A DNA stretch of 64,000 bases from Gloeobacter kilaueensis JS1 (lineage in GTDB: Bacteria > Cyanobacteriota > Cyanobacteriia > Gloeobacterales > Gloeobacteraceae). The DNA is taken from NCBI RefSeq assembly GCF_000484535.1, contig NC_022600.1, positions 1,426,001 through 1,490,000 of the forward strand, in the 5' to 3' direction. Position numbers and translations under genes: made by a program. The notes under the pieces were generated by a model. It searched no databases. It was not told the DNA's origin and worked only from the letters and a program-made list of their open reading frames with translations. Position 1 is the first letter of the stretch, and every line of letters starts with the position of its first letter. Shown piece by piece: positions 8,646 to 18,108 of this stretch.

Positions 8646-10484
8646 GTGCTACGATTTGCGCAAAACGGCCAATTGGGTGCTCAAGTGGTAGTTGCTTCCG
8701 AACCATTCAATCGCGTCACTGCCCGTCGCCAGGAGCGGGCGCGCTTTCGGCGCACCAAGATCGTCGCCACCATCGGCCCGGCGGTCGATGATCCGCGCAC
8801 GCTCCGCGAACTCATCCAGGCGGGGGCAACGACGCTGCGGCTCAATTTTTCCCACGGCACCCACGAGGAGCATCGCCGCCGCATCGGCCTCATCCGCCAG
8901 ATCTCCTTCGAACTTAACCAGCCGGTGGCGATCTTGCAGGATCTGCAGGGGCCAAAGATTCGCCTGGGCAAGTTCAAGGAGGGTCCGATTCGCCTTGAGC
9001 AGGGCGATCCGTTTATTCTCACCAGCCGCGACGTTCCGGCCAACCAGCAGATAAGCCCGATCACCTACGCCCGCCTTGCCCAGGAGGTGCCCGCCGGAGC
9101 GACGATCCTCCTCGACGATGGCCGGGTGGAACTGGTGGTCGAGCGGGTGGATCTAGCCGAGCAGAACCTCTACTGCCGCACGGTGGTGGCCGGTAAGCTC
9201 TCCGACAGCAAGGGCGTCAATTTTCCGGGGGTGACGCTCTCGGTGCCGGCGATGACCGCCAAGGACCGCGAGGATCTGCTCTTTGGCCTCAACCAGGGCG
9301 TCGATTGGGTGGCCTTGAGCTTTGTGCGCACCGCCAGTGACCTCTTAGAACTCAAGGAACTGATTGCCCAGTCGGGCAAGCGCGTGCCGGTGATCGCCAA
9401 GATCGAAAAATTTGAAGCCTTCGAGCAGCTCGAATCGATCGTGGCGGCGAGCGACGGGCTGATGGTGGCGCGGGGCGATCTGGGCGTCGAGATGCCCGCC
9501 GAAGAGGTACCGCTATTGCAAAAGCGGCTCATCCTCTCAGCCAACAAGGCGGGTAAGCCCGTGATCACCGCCACCCAGATGCTCGATTCGATGGTGAGCA
9601 ACAGCCGCCCGACCCGCGCCGAGGTCTCGGATGTGGCCAACGCCATCCTCGATGGCACCGACGCGGTGATGCTCTCCAACGAGACCGCCGTCGGCCAGTT
9701 TCCGGTGCTCGCCGTCGAGACGATGGCCCGGATCGCAGACCGCATCGAGCAGTCGCTGCCGCAGCGCAGCTGGATAGACGCCGGTCGCTCGATCCCAAAT
9801 GCGATCTCCCAGGCCGTGGGCAGCATCGCCCAGCAACTCGGAGCCCAGGCGATCATCACCCTCACCAAGTCCGGGGCCACCGCCCGCAACGTCAGCAAGT
9901 ACCGCCCGCGCGTGCCGATTATCGCCATCACCCCGAGTGTGTCGGTGGCCCGCGAACTGCAGCTGGTCTGGGGGGTCTACCCGCTGATGGTCCTCGATCT
10001 GCCCTCCACCCATCAGACGTTTCAGGCGGCGATCAACGTCAGTCAGGAAAAAAATCTCGTCCTCGAAGGCGACCTGGTGATCATGACCGCCGGGACGATC
10101 CAGGGACTCTCAGGCTCGACGGACCTGATCAAAGTCGAGGTGGTCACCGCCATTTTGGGCGAAGGTCTGGGCCTGGGCCAGAACGCTGTGAGCGGGCGCG
10201 CCCGCGTCGTTCAAAGCGCCGACGATGCCGCCTCGCTCAATCCTGGCGATATCCTGGTTGCCCCCTGCACCAACGCCAGCTACATCGAGGCGATCAAGCT
10301 CGCCGGCGGCATCGTCACCGAAGAAGGCGGCCTCACCTCCCACGCCGCTGTGATTGGCCTCAGGCTCGGGCTGCCGGTGCTTCTGGGGGTAAAAGGCTGC
10401 ACCAGCCGCATTCCGGACGGCATCGTGATCACCCTCGATCCGCAAAAGGGCGTCATCCACTCCGGGACTGCCACAGCCGTCTAA
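8646..10484 (+). CDS. pyk: Pyruvate kinase with C-terminal phosphohistidine-type domain
   Basis: Catalyses phosphoenolpyruvate + ADP to pyruvate + ATP at the end of glycolysis. The 612-residue frame has RRTKIVATIGPA at the start of the TIM barrel, LNFSHGTHEEH, the catalytic stretch VIAKIEKFEAF and the MVARGDLGVE motif. The usual C-domain is followed by an extra ~90-residue segment with EEGGLTSHAAVIG, the phosphohistidine motif of PEP-utilising enzymes, as in Bacillus-type pyruvate kinases. Whether that His is phosphorylated is unknown. The start is uncertain: GTG 8646 opens the frame, but GTG 8685 is 13 codons later and homology begins only near residue 35. Confidence 0.92.
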   Translation: MLRFAQNGQLGAQVVVASEPFNRVTARRQERARFRRTKIVATIGPAVDDPRTLRELIQAGATTLRLNFSHGTHEEHRRRIGLIRQISFELNQPVAILQDLQGPKIRLGKFKEGPIRLEQGDPFILTSRDVPANQQISPITYARLAQEVPAGATILLDDGRVELVVERVDLAEQNLYCRTVVAGKLSDSKGVNFPGVTLSVPAMTAKDREDLLFGLNQGVDWVALSFVRTASDLLELKELIAQSGKRVPVIAKIEKFEAFEQLESIVAASDGLMVARGDLGVEMPAEEVPLLQKRLILSANKAGKPVITATQMLDSMVSNSRPTRAEVSDVANAILDGTDAVMLSNETAVGQFPVLAVETMARIADRIEQSLPQRSWIDAGRSIPNAISQAVGSIAQQLGAQAIITLTKSGATARNVSKYRPRVPIIAITPSVSVARELQLVWGVYPLMVLDLPSTHQTFQAAINVSQEKNLVLEGDLVIMTAGTIQGLSGSTDLIKVEVVTAILGEGLGLGQNAVSGRARVVQSADDAASLNPGDILVAPCTNASYIEAIKLAGGIVTEEGGLTSHAAVIGLRLGLPVLLGVKGCTSRIPDGIVITLDPQKGVIHSGTATAV

Positions 10485-10494
10485 GATAGGCGGC

Positions 10495-10749
10495 ATGGCA
10501 AAAACGGTCGTCTTTTACTCCAAACCTGGCTGTTGTCTATGCGACAGCCTCGAGCGCACCCTCCAGGCGAGCCAGGCGCACCTCGGCTTTGTGATCGACA
10601 AGCGCAATATTCTCGACGATCCGGAGTGGTTCACTGACTTTCAATACACGATTCCCGTGCTCGAAATCGACGGCCAGACCGTAGGCGGCATCTCCCACCG
10701 CAGCAGCATCGAGCAATTGACCACCGTTCTTACCCGGCTGCTGGTCTGA
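10495..10749 (+). CDS. Glutaredoxin-like small thiol protein
   Basis: An 84-residue thioredoxin-fold protein with an N-terminal KPGCCLC motif, so a CxxC pair at Cys13 and Cys16, a cis-Pro TIPVLEIDG motif and a short C-terminal helix. This is the layout of the DUF836/glutaredoxin-like family, which probably acts as a small dithiol oxidoreductase in the cytoplasm. It begins ten bases after the pyruvate kinase stop and may be co-transcribed with it. Partner and substrate are unknown. Confidence 0.8.
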   Translation: MAKTVVFYSKPGCCLCDSLERTLQASQAHLGFVIDKRNILDDPEWFTDFQYTIPVLEIDGQTVGGISHRSSIEQLTTVLTRLLV

Positions 10750-10811
10750 GACCGACTTGCATAGATCCAGCCGATGTGCAATCAATTGATGCCATCGGTG
10801 GGGCGGGCGGG

Positions 10812-11327
10812 ATGAGAAAGTGGCTGCTAATCGTTTTGTTGCTGGCAATCGCCGGGCCGGCTGTGGCCGGTTTTCGCGAGGACCTGCGCCAGGCCCTCGA
10901 ACAGACAAAACTGGTTTTGAACAATCGCCCCAGCTACGAGCAGTACCTGCAGAGCGCCGGTCAGGTCACCTCTGCCCTCGACGCTGTAATCTACAGTCGG
11001 ACTGCCGTTCCAGCGAACGCCCTGGTGGCGGTCAAATTTGTCAACAAACAACTGCGCGCCTTCGAGGAAGCCTGGGCGCTGCGCTTTCGGATCGGCCTTA
11101 AAAACAGCGATTCGCCCGACAATGTGAGCTTTACGCGCGCGAGTCTATCTAGAGTGAGCAAAGCTTTTGCTGCCATCGATCCAAAGCTGCGGGTCGAAGA
11201 ATACTTTATCGGCCAGGGCGAGATCGGCAAAGAAGAATACCGCACGATTGCCTATGCCCAGCTTCTCGGTGCGAGTGCGCGGATCATTATCAGAAACATC
11301 GATACAGCCGTAGCTCGCCTGCGCTGA
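10812..11327 (+). CDS. Secreted protein of unknown function
   Basis: A 171-residue protein starting with a good Sec signal peptide (MRKWLLIVLLLAIAGPAVAG; likely cleavage after AVA). The mature part is largely helical and resembles small cyanobacterial lumenal or periplasmic helical-bundle proteins, but no motif allows assignment. ATG 10812 was preferred over the upstream in-frame start at 10776 because it puts the Lys/Arg-hydrophobic signal at the N-terminus. Predicted to be periplasmic. Four-helix PsbQ-like proteins have a comparable size and helical content, but I see no diagnostic residues. Confidence 0.6.
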   Translation: MRKWLLIVLLLAIAGPAVAGFREDLRQALEQTKLVLNNRPSYEQYLQSAGQVTSALDAVIYSRTAVPANALVAVKFVNKQLRAFEEAWALRFRIGLKNSDSPDNVSFTRASLSRVSKAFAAIDPKLRVEEYFIGQGEIGKEEYRTIAYAQLLGASARIIIRNIDTAVARLR

Positions 11328-11388
11328 GAATCGCTTCCGGCTGGGGGCGTGCCTCTGCTACGCTGACTTGCAGACGAGGAAGCCGCCC

Positions 11389-12849
11389 ATGCGCCTGCAC
11401 GAATTGCTCGCCCGGATCGCTCTTGATCCCCAAAATTATCCTGATATCGAAGTTGCTGGTCTGACCACCGATTCGCGTCAGGTCCAGCCGGGGGATCTAT
11501 TTATTGGCCTGCCTGGAACGCGGGTAGACGGCAGCTACTTCTGGGCGCAGGCGGTGACCGCCGGTGCAGTCGGACTGGTGCTCTCCGAAAGTGCGCGCGG
11601 CGTCGATGAAGCGCTCGTGCCGGTGATCCGGGTGGCAGATGTGATCAAGACCTGCGCCCAACTGGCGGCGGCCTTTTACGATTTTCCGGCGAGCAAGCTC
11701 ACCCTGGTGGGCGTCACCGGCACCAACGGCAAGACGACGACGACCCACCTCATCGAGCACCTGCTGAGCTGGCAGGCAAAGACGGGCCTGGTGGGCACCC
11801 TCTACGGTCGCTGGCCCGGCCAGAAAGTCGAAGCCCGCCATACTACCCCGTTTGCCCTCGAAATCCAGCACCTGCTTGCCCAGATGGTGGCGGCGGACTG
11901 CCGCTACGCGGTGATGGAGGTGAGTTCCCACGCCCTCGCTCAGCAGCGGGTGGCGGGCTGCAAGTTTGCAGCGGCAGTCTTTACCAATCTCACCCAGGAT
12001 CACCTCGACTTTCACCCGGACATGGAAAGTTACTTCCAGGCGAAGGCGGCCCTGTTCAGCCGCGAGTACCGCACGGGCCGGGCGATCCTCAACATCGACG
12101 ATCCCTGGGGGGCGCGCCTTGCTGCCCTCAATCAGAATGTCTGGACCTACAGCCTCAAGCCGGGCGCGGACCTCTACCCGCTCGATGTCGTCTTTACCCC
12201 GGAGGGGATTCGGGGCACGCTGGTCACACCGATTGGCCGCGCTCCCTTTGTCAGCCCGCTGGTGGGCCAGTTCAACCTGGCCAATCTGCTCGCCGCCGTC
12301 GGAGCGGTGCTCTCCCTCGGCCTCGATCTGGAGGCGGTCGCCGCCGATCTCGCCCACTTCGGCGGTGTGCCGGGCCGGATGGAGCGAGTGAGCGGCAGCG
12401 GCGACGAGATCACGGTGATCGTCGATTATGCCCACACCCCCGACGGCCTGCGCAAACTGCTCGAAGCGACCCGGCCCTTTGTGCGCGGACGGCTTATCTG
12501 CATCTTTGGCTGTGGCGGCGACCGCGACCGCACCAAGCGCCCCCAGATGGGCCGGATCGCCGCTGAACTTTCTGATTGGCCGGTGGTGACCAGCGACAAT
12601 CCGCGCACCGAGAACCCCGAGGCGATCGTCCACGACATCCTGGCGGGCATTCCGGTGGGGGTGTCGCCGACGGTCGAAGTAGACCGCCGCCGGGCCATTC
12701 ACCGCATTCTTCAACAAGCGCGCAGCGGCGACTGCGTGGTGATCGCAGGCAAGGGCCACGAGGATTATCAGATTCTTGGCACCACCAAGATCCACTTCGA
12801 CGACCGCGAGGAGGCCCGCGCCGCCTTGGCGGAGCGGCACCAGCAATAA
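11389..12849 (+). CDS. murE: UDP-MurNAc-L-Ala-D-Glu:meso-diaminopimelate ligase
   Basis: Cytoplasmic Mur ligase that adds meso-diaminopimelate to the growing peptidoglycan stem peptide. The 486 residues show the three Mur ligase domains: the N-terminal UDP-binding domain with TTDSRQVQPGDLF, the ATPase domain with GTNGKTTT at 111-118 and a central EVSSHALAQQRV segment, and the C-terminal domain with DNPR at about 403-406, the signature that selects diaminopimelate rather than lysine. This fits a Gram-negative-type wall. The start is ATG 11389; a TTG 21 bases upstream is also in frame but adds residues outside the family. It stands alone, not in a dcw cluster. Confidence 0.95.
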   Translation: MRLHELLARIALDPQNYPDIEVAGLTTDSRQVQPGDLFIGLPGTRVDGSYFWAQAVTAGAVGLVLSESARGVDEALVPVIRVADVIKTCAQLAAAFYDFPASKLTLVGVTGTNGKTTTTHLIEHLLSWQAKTGLVGTLYGRWPGQKVEARHTTPFALEIQHLLAQMVAADCRYAVMEVSSHALAQQRVAGCKFAAAVFTNLTQDHLDFHPDMESYFQAKAALFSREYRTGRAILNIDDPWGARLAALNQNVWTYSLKPGADLYPLDVVFTPEGIRGTLVTPIGRAPFVSPLVGQFNLANLLAAVGAVLSLGLDLEAVAADLAHFGGVPGRMERVSGSGDEITVIVDYAHTPDGLRKLLEATRPFVRGRLICIFGCGGDRDRTKRPQMGRIAAELSDWPVVTSDNPRTENPEAIVHDILAGIPVGVSPTVEVDRRRAIHRILQQARSGDCVVIAGKGHEDYQILGTTKIHFDDREEARAALAERHQQ

Positions 12850-12908
12850 GTTTGCACAAAACCGTGCCCCGGATGCTGCGCCCAGCGCTCTGGCTCGTTG
12901 GGCGGTCC

Positions 12909-13808
12909 CTATAGCTGAGGCTTGTAGGCCGGATACTTTGCCAGCAAGGCAGCGAGCTTGCGCTTCGTGCTCTCCGGCACATCCGCCGGTTGGGTGAGCA
13001 GGGCGTACTTGAGGGCCGAGTGGCTGGTACAGCTCGGGGCGGCTTCGTGCAGCCTCTCGACGGCTGCCCGCACGATGCGCTGGGCGTTCTCGGCGTTCTT
13101 GTGCAGGTTGTCGAGGATCAGCTCGACGGTGACCGCGCCGTGGTCCGGGTGCCAGCAGTCGTAGTCGGTGACGAGGGCCATCGTCGTATAGCAGATCTCC
13201 GCCTCGCGGGCGAGCTTCGCTTCCTGCAGGTTTGTCATCCCGATGATGTCGAGTCCCCAGCTGCGGTACAGCCGCGATTCGGCCAGGGTCGAAAAGGCCG
13301 GTCCTTCCATGCAGACGTAGGTGCCGCCCGTGTGGATGCGGATGTCGCCCACAAGTTCCACCGAGCGGGCCGCTTCGGCAACGAGGTGGCTCAGTTCGGT
13401 GCAGATGGGCTGATCGAAACTGATGTGGGCGACCAGGCCCTCGCCAAAGAACGTCGAGGGCCGGTTCCTGGTGCGGTCAAAGAACTGGTCCGGAAAGACG
13501 ATGTCGCGGGGCCGGTACTCCTCGCGCAGCGAACCGACCGCCGAGGCCGATAGGAGGTATTCCACCCCCAACAGCTTCATGGCGTAGATGTTGGCCTGAA
13601 AGGGCAGTTCTGTCGGCAGCAGGCGGTGCCCCCGCCCGTGGCGGGGCAAAAAGGCAACCCGCTCGCCTGCGAGGCTACCAATCACAAGGGCATCGGAGGG
13701 CGGGCCGAAGGGCGTGTCGAGGGTGACCTCGACTGTATCGCTCAGTTCAGCCATCTGGTAGAGGCCACTGCCGCCGATGACGCCGATGCGCGCCTGGGAT
13801 TGACTCAT
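12909..13808 (-). CDS. mtnP: S-methyl-5'-thioadenosine phosphorylase
   Basis: Phosphorolysis of methylthioadenosine to adenine and methylthioribose-1-phosphate, in the methionine salvage pathway. The 299-residue protein has IGGSGLY at the N-terminus, the phosphate-binding PRHGRGH motif, [14 protein letters not shown] around residues 165-180 and a conserved C-terminal CWHPDH stretch. Length is typical of the family. The open frame continues about 110 codons upstream, but homology begins at ATG 13808 ([13 protein letters not shown]). It ends convergently with murE and lies 62 bases downstream of a nucleoside deaminase gene, so the two may form a purine-salvage transcript. Confidence 0.93.
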   Translation of the reverse strand: MSQSQARIGVIGGSGLYQMAELSDTVEVTLDTPFGPPSDALVIGSLAGERVAFLPRHGRGHRLLPTELPFQANIYAMKLLGVEYLLSASAVGSLREEYRPRDIVFPDQFFDRTRNRPSTFFGEGLVAHISFDQPICTELSHLVAEAARSVELVGDIRIHTGGTYVCMEGPAFSTLAESRLYRSWGLDIIGMTNLQEAKLAREAEICYTTMALVTDYDCWHPDHGAVTVELILDNLHKNAENAQRIVRAAVERLHEAAPSCTSHSALKYALLTQPADVPESTKRKLAALLAKYPAYKPQL

Positions 13809-13870
13809 GAGATATTGCCTTCGCAGGTGTCCGGTGCCAGTATCGCACCAACCATCGCCTCCGAGATGTC

Positions 13871-14392
13871 TTATCCGGTGTGGCCGACGCCCGAATCGGG
13901 TTCGCCCGAGCGCATGTGCATCCGCTCCAGGAGCCGAATGCCCTGCTCGCGGCGCACCCCTGGTACCAGCTCGATTGGTCCGCGCACCAGACCGTCGTTG
14001 ATCGTGCGGGCAGTCTCCCCTTCTAAGAGCGCCTGCTCGATGTTCGCATCCTCGGAAAGAGCAGCGTAGACCACCCTCGGAATCCCGGCGTAGGACATCG
14101 CCGCCATGCACATCAAGCAGGGTTCGAGGGTGACGTACATGCACAGATCCTGCTTCTCCTCGACGCTCATCGCGTCGAGCTTTTCTGCCAGCTTGCGCAG
14201 GACCGTCATCTCGCCGTGGGCCGTGATGTCGTGGGTCTCAGCGTAGGTGTTGTGGCAGACGGCGAGCACATCGCCCCGCCAGGTCAGCATCGCTCCCACC
14301 CCCGCCTTGCCCGCGTCGATGGCCGCATTCGCCTCAGCAATCACGATGTCTATACATGCAAGGTCTTTTTCTGTCGCTTGTTGCCTGCTCAT
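13871..14392 (-). CDS. Nucleoside deaminase (CMP/dCMP deaminase fold)
   Basis: A 173-residue zinc-dependent deaminase acting on a purine or pyrimidine base or nucleoside. The zinc and catalytic residues are visible as HGE (TAHGEMTV) and the PCLMC motif ([10 protein letters not shown]). It belongs to the general CDA/tRNA-adenosine deaminase superfamily, but spacing and length suggest a guanine- or cytosine-type deaminase rather than TadA. The open frame reaches a TTG at 14404; ATG 14392 ([10 protein letters not shown]) was preferred. It lies upstream of mtnP on the same strand, which supports a purine-salvage role. Confidence 0.82.
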   Translation of the reverse strand: MSRQQATEKDLACIDIVIAEANAAIDAGKAGVGAMLTWRGDVLAVCHNTYAETHDITAHGEMTVLRKLAEKLDAMSVEEKQDLCMYVTLEPCLMCMAAMSYAGIPRVVYAALSEDANIEQALLEGETARTINDGLVRGPIELVPGVRREQGIRLLERMHMRSGEPDSGVGHTG

Positions 14393-14431
14393 GATCGTCT
14401 TCAACGTTGATCTGTATTCAAACGTACCGTT

Positions 14432-15274
14432 TTGCCCAAAGCCGGGACATGTGCATTAAGAAGGAGGCTGTCCGGTTCTGATAATCTGAGCAAAAGCTTT
14501 GAAGGAGTCGCTGCGATCGGCGCGTTCACAAGACTGGTGTCACCGCTTCTGGCGCTGGCTATTCTTCCGGGTATAGCCCTGGCTGCGCCGCTATCCATCG
14601 CTCAGCAAACCGCCGAGGACTGGATTCGCCGGGGCGGCGAGCTTGCGGCCCAGGGTAAGCGCCAGGAAGCCCTCGAAAGCTACGCCCAGGCGCTCGCCCG
14701 CGATCCGCGATCCGCGCCCGCCTATCTCAATCGCGGCAACCTGCGGTTGCGGATGGGCGATACCAGAGGAGCGATCGACGACTACTCCCAACTGCTCAGG
14801 CTCGATCCTAAAAACGCCCTCGCCTACTTTGGCCGGGGCAACGCCCGTCAGCTGAGCGGCGACAAAAAAGCGGCCCTCGCCGACTACAACCAGGCCATCC
14901 GCTTCAACAAGCGCTACACTTCCGCCTACATCAACCGCGCCAACCTGCGCTACACCAGCGAGCCGCAGCTTGCAATCCTCGACTACGGCCAGGCGCTCAA
15001 GGTGAGCCCCCGCAACACCGACGCCTACCTCAACCGGGGCGTTGTCTACGCCAGGCTCGGCAACTACCCGGCGGCGATCCGCGACTATTCTCAGGCGATC
15101 GCGATCGACGAGAACTACGCTGCTGCCTACCTCAACCGGGGCAATGCGCGCTCGAAACTGGGAGATAAAGCCGGAGCGAACGACGACTGGCAAAAAGCGC
15201 TCAGGCTCTTTTCTGACCAGCACAACAGCCTTGGTGTCGAGAAAACCCAGCAGGCTCTCAGGGCAAATCCATAA
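14432..15274 (+). CDS. TPR repeat protein, exported
   Basis: A 280-residue protein with a hydrophobic segment around residues 36-52 (LLALAILPGIALAAP) that looks like a signal peptide with an AxA site, followed by five to six tetratricopeptide repeats from about 58 to 275. The repeats share the AYLNRGN...G....AI.DYSQA pattern. TPR arrays act as protein-interaction scaffolds; the partner is unknown. The start is not clear: the frame opens with TTG 14432, and the good Shine-Dalgarno AAGGAGG at about 14460-14466 is followed in frame only by CTG codons. It is therefore either a TTG-started protein with a long leader or a CTG start. Confidence 0.75.
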   Translation: MPKAGTCALRRRLSGSDNLSKSFEGVAAIGAFTRLVSPLLALAILPGIALAAPLSIAQQTAEDWIRRGGELAAQGKRQEALESYAQALARDPRSAPAYLNRGNLRLRMGDTRGAIDDYSQLLRLDPKNALAYFGRGNARQLSGDKKAALADYNQAIRFNKRYTSAYINRANLRYTSEPQLAILDYGQALKVSPRNTDAYLNRGVVYARLGNYPAAIRDYSQAIAIDENYAAAYLNRGNARSKLGDKAGANDDWQKALRLFSDQHNSLGVEKTQQALRANP

Positions 15275-15369
15275 CATGATAACTTTGGATCTTCAAATCT
15301 ATTTTTCGTTCTAAAGGAGAATTAGATTGCAACAAGTCTACTTACTTGCAAACCTGATTTTAGTGACGT

Positions 15370-16590
15370 CTAATGATTCTCAGTTTCTGTTCTAACGTCT
15401 CTTTGTTCATTCTTAGATATCAATTGAAGCTCAATCAGAGTATACTCTGTCTCCAAATCGCCAGAAGGCCCAACTAAAACTACTCGCCTAAAAGTTCCGC
15501 CATAAATATTTTTCAAAACTGCATTGTTCAGTATCGATGTGTTTTGAGCATACCCAGTGATTTTTCTTTCTTCTCCATCTTTGAATTGAAAGTGCCCGCT
15601 CTCAGCATTACCTTCTACCAAAGTTCCAATGATTTTAATAGTTTCTACTTCTCGTACATCTAACTTGCCAATTGCTGCTAATGCAAAACCAATTTCTTCA
15701 TAAGTTAACTCAGCAGACCTGTCCAACTGTGGCTCCAATGAGTCCCACTCGACTAAGAGACCGGCATCCGTGTTAATAAGTGCCTTCAGTACTTTCTTAT
15801 ATGTAGAAACCGTTCTCGCGCCTAGTTTCGGAAGAAGCTCGAGAAGAGTGTTTTCAGTTTTAGTAGCTTCAAGTAAATCAAGTAATTTTGCTATTGCCTC
15901 TGGTGCCAATAAGCTGCCTAGGAATTCACCATCACGAGGACCGGGTGCAGCAAGACGGATTCCGAATGAGCCTGTGTAGGTCGCAACTACATTTAACTCA
16001 GTTTGGCTAGTTATTGCTTCTGGCACCTTTCCTACAGCCGTAGGAGAACCTGTAACTACTTGCCCTATTGAATCAATTAGACCTTGCAATTCGCTCAAGA
16101 AATAACCGAGTTTTCGAGCTGAAGCCTCGTATAAGTTTCTTTTTCTATACTTCAAACTGACATCGAGAATTTCTCTATTTGTCTTACGTGAGTCAGAAGC
16201 AGGGAAACCAACGGATTTTGGCCTGCCAAATAACTTTAGTTTAGCGTCTGGTAGTGGTAGAAGATCTTCACTAACTTCATTGATCCTGACTAGATCAAAT
16301 CTGCTGACTATCTGTGAAGCAGTAACTTCTATATAATAAAGCTGTCTTGTTTCGCTCTCCTCAAAGGCCTGCCTTATGCTGATATTACCAGCTGTAACAT
16401 GTGATAGCCTCTCATATGAAATTGGAACGAGAAGCCATATATCAACCTCATTCTCTTCATCAACCCATAATGCTAGATAAATTTGACGAGCACTGTTAAA
16501 ACATGAAAATAAACGTGGGCCATTGTACTGAAGATACACCTCCAGTATTTCTAACTCACCTAATAATGTATCGTGAAGAAGCACATTCAT
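15370..16590 (-). CDS. Unknown protein of AT-rich two-gene unit (406 aa)
   Basis: A 406-residue, probably soluble protein whose gene is far lower in GC than its neighbours (about 42% by eye). The N-terminal third (about 1-105), with a pattern of beta strands such as LGELEILEVYLQYNGPRLFSC (shortened here) and IYLALWVDEE, resembles the small DUF6575-type N-terminal module, but I am not certain. The remainder includes NREILDVSLKYRKRN and a long helical middle. No catalytic motif or membrane segment is seen. It overlaps the preceding gene by ATGA (16587-16590), so the pair is translationally coupled. Base composition and isolation suggest acquisition by transfer; a toxin, defence or other accessory role is possible but unproven. 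Confidence 0.55.
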   Translation of the reverse strand: MNVLLHDTLLGELEILEVYLQYNGPRLFSCFNSARQIYLALWVDEENEVDIWLLVPISYERLSHVTAGNISIRQAFEESETRQLYYIEVTASQIVSRFDLVRINEVSEDLLPLPDAKLKLFGRPKSVGFPASDSRKTNREILDVSLKYRKRNLYEASARKLGYFLSELQGLIDSIGQVVTGSPTAVGKVPEAITSQTELNVVATYTGSFGIRLAAPGPRDGEFLGSLLAPEAIAKLLDLLEATKTENTLLELLPKLGARTVSTYKKVLKALINTDAGLLVEWDSLEPQLDRSAELTYEEIGFALAAIGKLDVREVETIKIIGTLVEGNAESGHFQFKDGEERKITGYAQNTSILNNAVLKNIYGGTFRRVVLVGPSGDLETEYTLIELQLISKNEQRDVRTETENH

Positions 16591-17009
16591 AGCTCAATTG
16601 TTGACCAATCAACAGAAATGACTTGGAAGTGATTTTCGGGGTATGTGCCAGTTTTAAACCATAGCGTATGGTGAGAGTCGTTCGGCCTCCTTGTGTTGGC
16701 AGGCGTAGCCTTGATCACTCCTAGCGCATCTTCTAACTCTCCTCGTGCAGGCTCCATCTTTCTAAATTTCCGAATTGCAGATCTTAAAAGGTGTAAATCG
16801 TAAAGTTCGCTAAAGACGGAGAAGCCATGTGCTTTACATTCAACCTCGGGATCTTTATATGGTTCGCGCTCAGGGTTCAACTGTCTTTGTGACCTGAAGT
16901 CAGGCAGTGTCGGCGGGTTTTGCTCTACGAAGCAATAGACTACTCGTCCTTCTGGGCTCCCAGCGTCTTGAGGAGGGCACTGAGGTGGAAATGTCTGTGG
17001 CCAAGCCAT
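16587..17009 (-). CDS. Unknown small protein of AT-rich two-gene unit (140 aa)
   Basis: First gene of the coupled pair; its stop overlaps the start of the 406-residue partner by four bases. The 140-residue product has no hydrophobic segment and contains a Pro-rich N-terminus (FPPQCPPQ), a charged middle (LRSAIRKFRKMEP) and a C-terminal HHTLWFKTGTYPENHFQVI segment. The conserved-looking His/Trp/Phe cluster could be an active or binding site, but no family is recognised. ATG 17009 was chosen over GTG 17018. Low GC compared with the flanks. Confidence 0.5.
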   Translation of the reverse strand: MAWPQTFPPQCPPQDAGSPEGRVVYCFVEQNPPTLPDFRSQRQLNPEREPYKDPEVECKAHGFSVFSELYDLHLLRSAIRKFRKMEPARGELEDALGVIKATPANTRRPNDSHHTLWFKTGTYPENHFQVISVDWSTIEL

Positions 17010-17245
17010 GTACGTCACAATTAGTCCATGCTAACTGTAACCCTTTATCCGAGTTTTGGCAAAGTAGCTTGCAGGATGATCTGGCTTTTCTAAACCTCAG
17101 GACTTCGTTTAGAGAAAGCTTGGTACGGGCAGGATATTTTTGCCTTGGCTTGTGCTGTCCTCCTGACTATAGTAACTACCAGAACAAGCTAACGGGCGGT
17201 CGTCAAATCTCAAACCTCTTGCCGAAGAAGGCATTATGCAGTCTC

Positions 17246-18031
17246 TCAGGGCGGTTCCTTGAGGCTGTTCTCGGCTTTGCAGGCCCAACGCCATTCCAGG
17301 CCGCCGGGCAGTTCGTCTGCAGCAAATTCGATCTGAATCACCCGGCGATGGTGGGGAAGGTGAGCAGCAGAGGAGGCGTGCAACAGCAACGGCTGCATAA
17401 GCAGCGCACCGCCCCGTGGTACCAGGCAGGTAATCGCCGTTTCCGTCGCTTGCCAGTGCTGGACTGTCTGCCAATCAAGACAACCAGAGCGGTGCGAACC
17501 TGGTAAGACCCGAAGTGGTCCGTTAAGAGCTGTGCTGTCGTCGAGATGCAGCCGCAGGGTCAGCATCCGCTCCAGAATGGCTTTCGGAGCGTGGGCGTGA
17601 ACAACTCCGGCCTTGCGGGACCAGGGACCAAAACCGGCAACGTCGATTCGTCTTTTAAGAGCGATTGTCCTATCCTGGTGCCAGCACACCTTCCAGTTGG
17701 CCCGGGGCGTCTTATCAAACAGCAGACTGCGGACGGCGAAGCATTCTGGACCAAGCACCGGCTCGACCAGAGCCCGAATCGCTGGGGAGCAAACCAGGGC
17801 CGCCAGAGAGGGCAGGACCGAAAACAGTTCCCGCACAGCGTAGACCTCGCCCTGCCTGCGCACCTGCTGACAGTCCGGCAGCTGCGACAATTCGTCCAGC
17901 AGGCCACCGACGACAACAGGTGTAAGTCCTTCCGGCACAACAGCAAAGCCGTCCACTGCGATGCGCCAGCCCAGATCTGGTCGCCCTTTTGCTGGTGCTG
18001 GTCTTTGAGGCTGCACTGTGAATTCCCACAA
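17246..18031 (-). CDS. Phytanoyl-CoA dioxygenase (PhyH) family oxygenase
   Basis: Predicted Fe(II)/2-oxoglutarate-dependent oxygenase with a double-stranded beta-helix core. The facial triad is visible as His118-x-Asp120 (CWHQD) and His218 (LLLHAS), and Arg230 (HHRRVIQIEF) is placed to bind 2-oxoglutarate. Length (261 residues) is normal for the family. The first codon at 18031 is TTG; a GTG five codons later (about 18016) is an alternative. No biosynthetic cluster surrounds it, so the substrate is unknown. Confidence 0.78.
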   Translation of the reverse strand: MWEFTVQPQRPAPAKGRPDLGWRIAVDGFAVVPEGLTPVVVGGLLDELSQLPDCQQVRRQGEVYAVRELFSVLPSLAALVCSPAIRALVEPVLGPECFAVRSLLFDKTPRANWKVCWHQDRTIALKRRIDVAGFGPWSRKAGVVHAHAPKAILERMLTLRLHLDDSTALNGPLRVLPGSHRSGCLDWQTVQHWQATETAITCLVPRGGALLMQPLLLHASSAAHLPHHRRVIQIEFAADELPGGLEWRWACKAENSLKEPP

Positions 18032-18108
18032 CAGCGCTAACTATAGCCTGCATGAACAGGAGGGTAGCTTGAACTACCATAAAGTTTGCCTGCCTACGGA
18101 GACGCACT

